Source: JACIWG01 sp049969935
GTDB lineage: Archaea; Thermoproteota; Nitrososphaeria; JACIWG01
Direction: 5' to 3'
Length of the DNA: 6,995 bases
Assembly: GCA_049969935.1 (NCBI GenBank)
Contig: JBMFNX010000046.1
Coordinates: 1-6,995, forward strand
Numbering within the stretch: the first letter of the stretch is position 1; each line of letters begins with the position of its first letter. Both the position numbers and the translations under genes were made by a program. Below, one piece after another: positions 1 to 4,752 of this stretch. The notes beneath the pieces are model-generated. The model was not told the DNA's origin. It ran no database searches and was given only the letters and a program-made list of their open reading frames with translations.

Positions 1-110
1 AAGACATATCAACCAAATAAGCAAAAACCAAACATTAAACATAAAAACAATAGACAAACAAGCCAGTTATTCAACACGCCAGCGCACTCTGGTTTTGAGC
101 CATCGGAATG
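1..110. other. Gene-free AT-rich end; possible minus-strand terminator tracts
   Basis: I see no gene here. On the minus strand, downstream of the coiled-coil gene, the sequence contains several short T runs (complements of the A runs near 23-27 and 44-48). Archaeal intrinsic termination mainly needs such oligo-T tracts, so this may be its terminator. A weak 4-bp hairpin (CCAG/CTGG, 79-92) precedes them. The terminator assignment is inference only. Confidence 0.3.
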
Positions 111-620
111 TTAGAAGAATATTTTCAGTATTAGTGGCACGAGTATTGTTGACGCTAGTGTGACGACGATTGCTACCAGAGACGCTTTTATGACACCGTA
201 TAGGTCGCTTATCCTCTCGTTCACGCCATCGAATCTTGCGTCCACATAAGATTTAAGCTCCACCTTAAGCTTCTCCATGTCCTCTTTCATCACCCTCCTC
301 AGGCTTTCAATATCCCCCTTTGTCTCTTTCTTCAAGTTTTCAATATCGTCTTTTGTAGCGTTTCTCAAACTTTCAATATCCCCTTTTGTCTCCCTCTTCA
401 GGCTTTCTATATCCTCTTTGGTTGCCTTTCTTAGGTTCTCGATTTCAATTCTAAGCTTTTCAATATCCTCTTTTGTAGCCATCTCCTTTGATAGGGCTAC
501 AATTAGTGTTCTTCTGAGTTCCCTATGCCTTAAGGCTTCCGGCAGCAGTTCGTCAGCTAAGGCCCTTCTAAGCTCCTCATCCTTTCTAAGCTCGTCCAGA
601 AGCTGTCTACCGGTTGACAT
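111..620 (-). CDS. Membrane-anchored coiled-coil protein with 11-residue repeats
   Basis: A 169-residue protein of unknown function. Residues 6-47 are charged helical sequence (RQLLDELRKDEELRRALADE and onward), a type of N-terminal segment I recall from small archaeal coiled-coil and nuclease-associated proteins. Residues 48-120 are tandem 11-residue units of the form ATKEDIESLKR / ETKGDIESLRN, predicting a long helix. Residues 146-167 are a hydrophobic segment (VAIVVTLASTILVPLILKIF) near the extreme C-terminus, so it is probably a tail-anchored membrane protein with the coil in the cytoplasm. The ATG at 618-620 has a GGTGA ribosome-binding site at 625-629 and a TATA box at 650-658, supporting this start. 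It has no catalytic motif. It lies just downstream of the nucleotidyltransferase remnant but has its own promoter. The antisense frame is open only because of the repeat. Confidence 0.8.
   Translation of the reverse strand: MSTGRQLLDELRKDEELRRALADELLPEALRHRELRRTLIVALSKEMATKEDIEKLRIEIENLRKATKEDIESLKRETKGDIESLRNATKDDIENLKKETKGDIESLRRVMKEDMEKLKVELKSYVDARFDGVNERISDLYGVIKASLVAIVVTLASTILVPLILKIFF
261..479 (-). repeat. 33-bp tandem coding repeats (11-residue hendecads)
   Basis: About six imperfect 11-residue units within residues 48-120 of the coiled-coil protein, one of them shortened to 7 residues (EIENLRK). Two consecutive 22-residue double units (residues 66-87 and 88-109) are especially alike, suggesting a 66-bp duplication. 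Hendecad periodicity usually gives a straighter or right-handed coil than heptads. Confidence 0.75.
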
Positions 621-649
621 ACTTTCACCAGAAGATTTTAACTATAGCC

Positions 650-658
650 ATATATAAG
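650..658 (-). promoter_or_regulatory. TATA box for the coiled-coil gene
   Basis: The minus strand reads CTTATATATGG here, about 30-38 bp upstream of the ATG at 620. A start site about 25 bp downstream leaves a short leader that just includes the GGTGA ribosome-binding site at 625-629. Confidence 0.5.
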
Positions 659-679
659 GGTGACTGTAGATGGTTTTCT

Positions 680-1036
680 TCACACATCATGCTTTATGCT
701 TCCATCGAATAGGCTTTTATATGAGAGCTGTAACGCTTCCCTGTACGTTTCAGGTGTTCCGATGTCGAGCCTAAGCTCATCGTCCCTTAGAACGGTTGCT
801 ACAACGTTACGGCCTCGGTCGATGAGGCCTTGTATGGCGTCAGTGAGCTGGATTTCGCCGCCGACGCCTGGCTTAAGCCCCTCTAGTATTTCTATTACTT
901 CAGGCTTGAATATGTAGAATGGCATTATGGCGAGGTTCGACGGAGGGGTTTCAGGCTTTTCAACAACCTCCAAAACCTTGCAGCTGTCTTCTGTTGGCTC
1001 AACTACTGCGACACCGTAGCCTCTAGGATTGGAAAC
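680..1036 (-). pseudogene. 3' remnant of a sugar nucleotidyltransferase gene (GalU/RmlA-like)
   Basis: About 118 codons of the C-terminal half of a nucleotide-sugar pyrophosphorylase, a family of roughly 230-290 residues that makes UDP- or dTDP-sugars from sugar-1-phosphates. Visible motifs in order: NPRGYGVAVV (the conserved D/NPRxYGV turn), VVEKPETPPSNLAIMPFYIF (sugar-binding EKP region), GGEIQLTDAI, and LDIGTPETYREAL near the end. The N-terminal GxGTRLxP nucleotide-binding half is absent. Homology starts at about 1036, exactly where the upstream vapC ends in another frame, so the 5' half appears to have been replaced by the TA module. The only in-frame start codon is a TTG at 971-973, inside the homology, so a functional product is unlikely. 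GalU, RmlA or AglF-type cannot be told apart from this part alone. Confidence 0.8.
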
Positions 1037-1452
1037 CTGCTGAGAAAATCTTTTACGGTTATGGCTTTGACGCCTACATTTTTTGATTTTTCAAGAAGCT
1101 CCTTATCTTCTGTCACAAATATGTAATCCTTGTTTTTTGCTGTTTGAAGGTATGATGAGTCATAGAATGTCAGTTTTTGCTCTATAGCAAGTTTCATGGT
1201 TTCACTATAGTCTTCAGCTGACTCAAGCTCTTCGATGTCCATGATTTCTAGGAGTTGAGCTGTTTCTTTGGCCCTACTTACTGCAGCCTCAATATTTATT
1301 GACTTCTCTAGCACACACTGTTTCCAGATTACATTGTTTATTTCGTAGCAGGCTAGGTTGAGGGTTACCTTCCCATCAAGGACTTCAACAGACTTCTCTT
1401 TCAACCATTTCAGGGTCATGATTATGGCGCTTGAGTCCATGAGATACTTCAT
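1003..1452 (-). CDS. vapC: VapC-type PIN-domain toxin (module 1)
   Basis: A 149-residue PIN-domain ribonuclease, expected to cleave RNA when freed from its antitoxin. The four usual acidic metal-binding positions are visible: D6 (YLMDSSAI), E37 (CYEINNVIWK), D98 (LTFYDSSYL) and D116 (FVTEDKELL). The ATG overlaps the TGA of the upstream antitoxin by 4 nt (ATGA, 1449-1452), typical of translationally coupled vapBC. The C-terminus is odd. After the family-like ending (TVKDFLSR), the last residues (FPILEATVSQ) are encoded by the nucleotidyltransferase remnant read in a different frame, so the toxin seems to have lost its own stop and run into the neighbouring gene. Active-site residues are intact, so it may still work. 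The substrate is unknown. Confidence 0.9.
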   Translation of the reverse strand: MKYLMDSSAIIMTLKWLKEKSVEVLDGKVTLNLACYEINNVIWKQCVLEKSINIEAAVSRAKETAQLLEIMDIEELESAEDYSETMKLAIEQKLTFYDSSYLQTAKNKDYIFVTEDKELLEKSKNVGVKAITVKDFLSRFPILEATVSQ

Positions 1453-1676
1453 CTTTCCATCCTAGCCCTCTTCACACTTTCAACAATTTCTTCATCAGAC
1501 ATTTTTGCAAAAAAGTTTCCAAGTTGTGCAGCAGACTCCTTAAGCTTCTCCATCTTCCTCCTGCGCAGTTCCTCTACAAGAGCCCTCCTAATAACCTCAC
1601 TAACCTTAACCCCATGCCTCCTTAACTCTTCCTTAAGTTCTCTGGGAACCCTCACACTTATTATTACATCAGACAT
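1449..1676 (-). CDS. vapB: VapB-type ribbon-helix-helix antitoxin (module 1)
   Basis: A 75-residue antitoxin and repressor. Residues 3-38 form an RHH domain: strand DVIISVRVP, helix RELKEELRRHG, then VKVSEVIRRALVEELRR. The C-terminal part (residues 40-75) would wrap the toxin. I start it at the ATG at 1674-1676; the TTG immediately before it adds one residue and is less likely. A TATA box centred near 1704 puts the predicted transcript start on or next to this ATG, so the mRNA is probably leaderless. The last codon and stop overlap the vapC start. Flanking direct repeats around the TATA box fit autorepression by an RHH dimer, which is general family knowledge rather than shown here. Confidence 0.9.
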   Translation of the reverse strand: MSDVIISVRVPRELKEELRRHGVKVSEVIRRALVEELRRRKMEKLKESAAQLGNFFAKMSDEEIVESVKRARMER

Positions 1677-1683
1677 CAATGTA

Positions 1684-1719
1684 TTACAAAAAATATTAAC
1701 TATATAAGTTTTACAAAAA
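1684..1719 (-). promoter_or_regulatory. vapBC-1 promoter: TATA box flanked by direct repeats
   Basis: The minus strand carries a TATA box (CTTATATAG, 1700-1708) centred about 28 bp upstream of the ATG. Two copies of TTACAAAAA (plus-strand spelling) lie at 1684-1692 and 1711-1719, 27 bp apart, one on each side of the box. This is a plausible autoregulatory operator: occupancy of both copies would cover the TATA box and start site. The A-rich content makes chance repetition possible. Confidence 0.5.
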
Positions 1720-1734
1720 TGGAAGACTAAAGTT

Positions 1735-2142
1735 CTAGGTCCCCCCTTCGAACGTTCTGTAATAGTAGAAGCCTAAAAAGAATGTGTAAAGGAATGCTGA
1801 AAATCTTGGCAAAAAATTTTTACGTGATATTATAACCTGTCCCAAAACATACGTTAGTAGACTGTTCAGCTATAGCGTCATCATCAAGAAAAAGGAGAAT
1901 TTCACCTAAAGCGTTCCTTATTGCTTAAGTGTATGCATCGATTGAACCTTCCCCTTCCTGTACTAGTAGTTTTATGTTAAGTCTATCAGAAAATTCTTTT
2001 ATCACCCCTCACTTCCATCATTACATGGTTTTAGGACAACAATTATTTCATCCGGCTTTATAGTCTGTCTTGTGAGTGAGTCGAGAGCGTTTCTAAGATA
2101 TTTCGACCTCTTATATGTGATTATGAGTACAGAGGCCTTCAA
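1735..2142 (-). pseudogene. Glycosyltransferase family 2 pseudogene
   Basis: Family 2 (GT-A fold) glycosyltransferases of this size usually have about 250-330 residues and act on lipid- or protein-linked glycans; here about 135 codons remain in three frames. Frame 1, from a TTG near 2142, reads ASVLIITYKRSKYLRNALDS then LTRQTIKPDEIIVV, the standard N-terminal Rossmann start. A frameshift at a C/G run near 2003-2008 is followed in a second frame by VIKEFSDRLNIKLLVQEGEG, an in-frame TAA at 1925-1927, then AIRNALGEILLFLDDDAIAE with the DDD (DxD) metal-binding motif at 1877-1885. After that the family's middle part is missing, and a third frame gives an aromatic, hydrophobic tail ending at a TAG at 1735-1737 (FFLGFYYYRTFEGGT). 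Multiple independent lesions make this a dead gene. It belongs with the nucleotidyltransferase remnant as a relic of a surface-polysaccharide locus. Confidence 0.85.
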
Positions 2143-2410
2143 GTGCAGGTCAAATTGTAATATTGTTGTCAGATTATAAGCTTATCCTGCAAATTGCTGT
2201 TAAAGCTGGAAGAAGAAGGAGGCTAACAAATGATACTATAGTTAGGACTGAGGCTGTTGAGGAGAGGAGAGCCATTTAAGCGGTTATGGTTTCTATTCTA
2301 ACCTTCACAACATTCATTATAAAGGATAGTGAGAGTAGGAAGCATAGTGTGCTCTAGAGCATGCGTTGCCACCATAATTGCCGGCGACTCTTGCCCTCTC
2401 CGTTCATACG
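2143..2410. other. Gene-poor stretch with a short hydrophobic open frame
   Basis: No gene recognised between the GT2 pseudogene and vapC-2. On the minus strand 2174-2275 encodes a 33-residue hydrophobic stretch (SVLTIVSFVSLLLLPALTAI) ending 30 nt before the GT2 start. A short frame before it reads NVVKVRIETITA and ends in TAA directly against its ATG. These may be remnants of a membrane protein of the same decayed locus, but I cannot name a family. A 38-codon plus-strand frame (2163-2279) has nothing to support it. Confidence 0.3.
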
Positions 2411-2815
2411 TTAAATTGTTTCAGGTCTGATTCGTGTTAAGCCGGGCACCCTGTCGTATGCTTGATCGAAGGAAATGATTTTTCTATCCAGGTTCAGTGC
2501 AGCCGCGGCATAGTGTGAGTCGAAGAATGTTAGGCCGAGGGTTTGCCTCAGGTATACGCTTGCAACAGCCACGTCTGGCGTTAGCGCAACATATTTTACG
2601 TTAGGCAGCGCCGCTATGGCCGCCAAGTCTTTTAGAAGCCTGTCCTCCATTTTCTCGCTCCTGTAGATAAGCTCCATCTCGATAAGGCTGACGCTTGAAA
2701 TTTCCACGTTTACCTGCCTGTTTTTGAGTTTTTGGAAGATTCTTTCCGCGACCTCGTGGTTAGGGTCGTACTCGTTTAAGTATGCGAAGACAACGTCGTT
2801 CTCCAACAGGGGCAT
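2411..2815 (-). CDS. vapC: VapC-type PIN-domain toxin (module 2)
   Basis: A 134-residue PIN-domain protein, predicted RNase toxin. The acidic positions are E46 (SLIEMELIYR), D99 (LTFFDSHYA) and D117 (IISFDQAYD). At the first active-site strand the usual LLDxN is written LLEND (residues 3-7), so the first carboxylate is Glu5 and the normal Asn/Thr position is Asp7. The set of carboxylates is therefore still present, shifted in type. DPNHEVAERIF after the first strand is typical of PIN toxins. The ATG at 2813-2815 lies 6 nt after the stop of the AbrB-type antitoxin, with no overlap, unlike modules 1 and 3. It is clearly a different VapC subgroup from the other two. Confidence 0.88.
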   Translation of the reverse strand: MPLLENDVVFAYLNEYDPNHEVAERIFQKLKNRQVNVEISSVSLIEMELIYRSEKMEDRLLKDLAAIAALPNVKYVALTPDVAVASVYLRQTLGLTFFDSHYAAAALNLDRKIISFDQAYDRVPGLTRIRPETI

Positions 2816-2821
2816 TAGTCT

Positions 2822-3061
2822 TCAGCTCCCTCCCTCTGCCTCTTTCCCCGCAGCCAGCTCCGCCTGTTTTCTCAGCTCTTTGAACGGCTTATTAACGTTG
2901 AACGTGCCATGAAGAACCTGGAATGGGTCTGATGGCAGCGGGATTATTTTAAGGTGGTCTCCAGCGTTTATGATTAGGACTTTTTTCCCAATATTGAGGG
3001 ATTCCCTGACCTCTTTCGGCAGAGTCAGCCTTCCTTTGCTGTCTAACTCTAGAATACTCAT
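2822..3061 (-). CDS. vapB: AbrB/MazE-fold antitoxin (module 2)
   Basis: A 79-residue antitoxin with an N-terminal swapped-hairpin AbrB domain at residues 2-45: MSILELDSKGRLTLPKEVRE is the classic signature, followed by LNIGKKVLIINAGDHLKIIP. The C-terminal part (residues 46-79: FNVNKPFKELRKQAE, then small polar residues) probably binds the PIN toxin. The ATG at 3059-3061 has a GGTGGG ribosome-binding site at 3065-3070, overlapping one of three GTGGGA motifs in the promoter. AbrB-fold partners of PIN toxins are known in archaea and bacteria; the pairing is read from adjacency. Confidence 0.9.
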   Translation of the reverse strand: MSILELDSKGRLTLPKEVRESLNIGKKVLIINAGDHLKIIPLPSDPFQVLHGTFNVNKPFKELRKQAELAAGKEAEGGS

Positions 3062-3063
3062 TT

Positions 3064-3125
3064 TCCCACCTAATTTATTCTTTTATTTTAGTGGGATTTA
3101 AGCTTTATCGTTTCTATAGTGGGAT
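3064..3125 (-). promoter_or_regulatory. Module 2 promoter with three GTGGGA motifs about 27 bp apart
   Basis: GTGGGA occurs on the plus strand at 3091-3096 and 3119-3124, within identical 9-mers TAGTGGGAT (3089-3097, 3117-3125), and inverted at 3064-3069. Centres are spaced 27 and 28 bp, so all would lie on a similar helical face at about 10.5 bp per turn. A weak TATA-like element (minus ATAAAGC near 3103-3108) sits between the two direct copies. This looks like an operator array for the AbrB-fold antitoxin. The inverted copy coincides with the ribosome-binding site. Confidence 0.5.
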
Positions 3126-3132
3126 AAACTTT

Positions 3133-3236
3133 TTATAGCGCACGCTTTCGACCTTTCAACAGCCCTTTCATGTGCCCCATTATCTCAACAAGCTTTGGAT
3201 GTATCAAGACTATCTCAAGATCCCAGATTAAAGTAC
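3133..3236 (-). pseudogene. Possible C-terminal remnant of an unidentified gene
   Basis: A minus-strand frame closed by TAA at 3133-3135 and opened only by a stop upstream reads WDLEIVLIHPKLVEIMGHMK and ends GLLKGRKRAL. The amphipathic LxxPKLVEIMxxMKGLLKG wording followed by a basic tail resembles the C-terminal ends of family 2 glycosyltransferases, but no defining motif is present. It has no start codon near its beginning and would be the 3' end of a gene whose body was lost before the module 3 toxin. The TATA-like CTATAAAAAG at its end could also serve module 2. Confidence 0.35.
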
Positions 3237-3417
3237 TTAAGCGTTACGTGAAAGGTTAATGGATGTTAAGAGGGTAGGTTGAGAGTTAGAGGCTGGAATG
3301 GGTTTTGAGTATGGCCTATGCTTTTACGTGAAATTTGACCCTATAATGTGCTCTTATCGTTTCAGGCACCTTTCTAGGTTTTTGGAGTTCTATTCGCTTA
3401 GCCTTTTCTTTAGGAGT
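3237..3417. other. Gene-free stretch downstream of vapC-3
   Basis: No gene recognised. On the minus strand the vapC-3 frame stays open for 33 codons past its TGA, to a TAG at 3316-3318, encoding a basic stretch (KRIELQKPRKVPETIRAHYR). This may be decayed sequence or a small downstream frame; I cannot assign it. Confidence 0.3.
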
Positions 3418-3855
3418 TCAGGTGTCTAGTTTCAGCTCTCCTAGCAAGATGGTTTCTGTGATGGTGGCTCCCTTCTCCTTAAGTTTTTCATCTGCTGTGA
3501 TAAGCTTTCCCTCAAGTTTTTTTGAGAGCCAGAGGTATGCTGAATCGTATACTGTTAAACCTGAGGCGATGGCTGTTTTGAGGACTTCAGCGGCTTCCCT
3601 CCAGAGTATTGGAGCCATTTTAATTCCGATGGAGCCTACTGCTTCTAGAGCATCGGCTCCATCCTGAGGTTTCAGGACACTGCTTTTGACAGCTTTAGAC
3701 ATTATTGAGGCGAGCTCATATATTATTAGTGTGGGAGCGTATGCTTCTAGGCGGCCTGAGGCAATAGCATCCTTCAACATTTTGGCTTCCTCCTCCCAGG
3801 GCTCGCCTGATATGATCCATTTCGCTGCGACGCTTGCATCGATTACCAGCTTCAC
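3418..3855 (-). CDS. vapC: VapC-type PIN-domain toxin (module 3)
   Basis: A 145-residue PIN-domain protein, predicted RNase toxin. From a GTG at 3853-3855 it begins MKLVIDASVAAKWI, the family's standard opening. Acidic positions are D6, E47 (LIIYELASIM), D104 (LTVYDSAYLW) and D122 (LITADEKL). I prefer this GTG over an ATG at 3880-3882 because it overlaps the antitoxin TGA by 4 nt (GTGA), the same geometry as module 1, and it removes a nine-residue charged extension without family counterpart. A purine-rich GAGAGGGAAAG upstream can serve as ribosome-binding site. It is only loosely similar to the module 1 toxin and differs from module 2. Confidence 0.9.
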   Translation of the reverse strand: MKLVIDASVAAKWIISGEPWEEEAKMLKDAIASGRLEAYAPTLIIYELASIMSKAVKSSVLKPQDGADALEAVGSIGIKMAPILWREAAEVLKTAIASGLTVYDSAYLWLSKKLEGKLITADEKLKEKGATITETILLGELKLDT

Positions 3856-4094
3856 CTTCTTTCCCTCTCTTCCCTCAGCCATCCAATAAGAACCTCCGTC
3901 GGCACTCTTCCCACCCTCCGCCTGATCTCGTCAAGCTTCTCAGCAGCTTCCCTTGCAAGCTCCGCCCTAACCTTAGCCCTTATCGCCTCCCGAAGATATT
4001 CGCTCCAATCAACCTTCACACGGCGCATCAGCTCCCTAAGCTCTTCTGGAACCTTCACGGACACGTTCACGAGCTTACCCAATAAGCTCACCAT
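3852..4094 (-). CDS. vapB: VapB-type ribbon-helix-helix antitoxin (module 3)
   Basis: An 80-residue antitoxin. Residues 8-44 are an RHH domain: strand LVNVSVKVP, helix EELRELMRRVK, then VDWSEYLREAIRAKVRAEL. A charged toxin-binding tail follows (residues 45-80, with VGRVPTEVLIGWLREE). The ATG at 4092-4094 lies 25 bp from the centre of a strong TATA box, predicting a leaderless transcript beginning at the start codon. The stop overlaps the toxin GTG. The first residues (MVSLLGK) are a little longer than usual before the RHH strand, but the promoter geometry supports the start. Confidence 0.9.
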   Translation of the reverse strand: MVSLLGKLVNVSVKVPEELRELMRRVKVDWSEYLREAIRAKVRAELAREAAEKLDEIRRRVGRVPTEVLIGWLREERERR

Positions 4095-4113
4095 TATAGA
4101 TTACCAGCCGGCT

Positions 4114-4124
4114 TCTATATAAAA
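4114..4124 (-). promoter_or_regulatory. TATA box for vapBC-3
   Basis: The minus strand reads TTTTATATAGA here, centred 25 bp upstream of the vapB-3 ATG. That is the spacing expected for an archaeal leaderless mRNA. No ribosome-binding site is seen between it and the ATG, in agreement. Confidence 0.6.
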
Positions 4125-4324
4125 TTATTTTAAGCGTTCACTAACGTGGGCTGGAAAGTTGGACATTCACTTTATCTAGGACATGGGTTCAAGAATATCA
4201 TTTAACGTAACTTCTAGTAGGCTCAAACTTGTCCCCTAAATCGGCAAGTGGGTATACAGTTAAACCTCTCCTCTAAGGATAAGGGTGGTCGAACCGCTCA
4301 GCCCCTAAGAATCAAAATATGAAC

Positions 4325-4696
4325 TTATGGATCAAGGAAGGTGAAGTCCAAATTTTTTCCGTCGAGAACAGTCTTTAACCTGTTAAGTATGTCTCGGCCG
4401 AGGAGTGCATCTTTACGTTCGGCACCGACGACTTCAACCATTCTGTATTCAAAGTTTTGAAAAGATATGTTTACGAAGTATGTGTACCTTTGAACCTTCT
4501 TTCCGTCAAATGATAGGATGGATACAAGGCTTGATGGAATAAGCTCCAGCTTGTCTATCACATGCTGTGGAAGCACTGTTATGTCGGCGCCTGTATCAAG
4601 CTTGGCCTTAAGTTCCAGCGAGTGGTCGGAGAAGGGTCTCGTCAACTTAACCGTCAGCGATGGGGCTGGAGGAGTGTACTCAAAACTGTACTTCAT
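4325..4696 (-). CDS. Retropepsin-like clan AA aspartic protease
   Basis: A 123-residue single-domain aspartic protease of the retroviral type, which works as a homodimer with one catalytic Asp per subunit. The catalytic loop is LDTGAD at residues 33-38 (D34), in the usual setting KAKLDTGADITVLPQ. The second hallmark, the hydrophobic-hydrophobic-Gly psi-turn with the following helix, is ALLGRDILNRL at residues 97-107 (G100, D102). The flap would fall within the intervening hairpin (VSILSFDGKKVQRYTYF). Length fits the family. There is no signal peptide or membrane segment, so it acts in the cytoplasm. The ATG at 4694-4696 follows the RHH-DUF5678 gene by 27 nt and has no clear ribosome-binding site, so it is probably translated from the same transcript. 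The substrate is unknown; the upstream protein is an obvious candidate, but that is inference. Confidence 0.85.
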   Translation of the reverse strand: MKYSFEYTPPAPSLTVKLTRPFSDHSLELKAKLDTGADITVLPQHVIDKLELIPSSLVSILSFDGKKVQRYTYFVNISFQNFEYRMVEVVGAERKDALLGRDILNRLKTVLDGKNLDFTFLDP

Positions 4697-4713
4697 AAAG
4701 GTCGCTCAAAGAA

Positions 4714-4752
4714 GCTTCCGACTTCAGTCGGGAGTAGCTGACGAAGTCAGCT
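4714..4752 (-). repeat. Two adjacent hairpins at the junction of the protease operon
   Basis: AGCTGAC-GAA-GTCAGCT (4736-4752) is a perfect 7-bp stem with a 3-nt loop. Directly next to it, CTTCCGACT-TC-AGTCGGGAG (4715-4734) forms an 8-9-bp stem with one wobble pair. The stop codon of the upstream gene (4724-4726) lies in the loop region of the second hairpin, and the protease ATG follows 18 nt later. The pair could attenuate transcription, protect an mRNA end or modulate translation of the protease. It also encodes the last residues of the upstream protein. Confidence 0.55.

Noticed and set aside
277..657. 126-residue plus-strand open frame with serine/phenylalanine-rich repeats
   Set aside because: It is the antisense of the coiled-coil repeat gene; its repeats are produced by the hendecads, and it has no promoter or homology of its own.
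660..917. 85-residue plus-strand open frame
   Set aside because: Antisense shadow of the nucleotidyltransferase remnant, whose minus-strand translation carries the recognisable motifs.
3834..4085. Plus-strand open frames over module 3 (also 3422-3667 and 3686-3889)
   Set aside because: Antisense to vapB-3 and vapC-3, low-complexity composition, no ribosome-binding site worth noting.
4198..4272. Minus-strand fragment reading GLTVYPLADLGDKFEPTR
   Set aside because: It looks protein-like but is only 24 codons between stops, with no start or recognisable family; left as unexplained intergenic DNA (4125-4324 otherwise shows no gene).
4183..4300. tRNA-like GGTTCAAG and GGTTCGACC strings
   Set aside because: The flanks do not form a T-stem, and no acceptor or anticodon arm can be folded around them.
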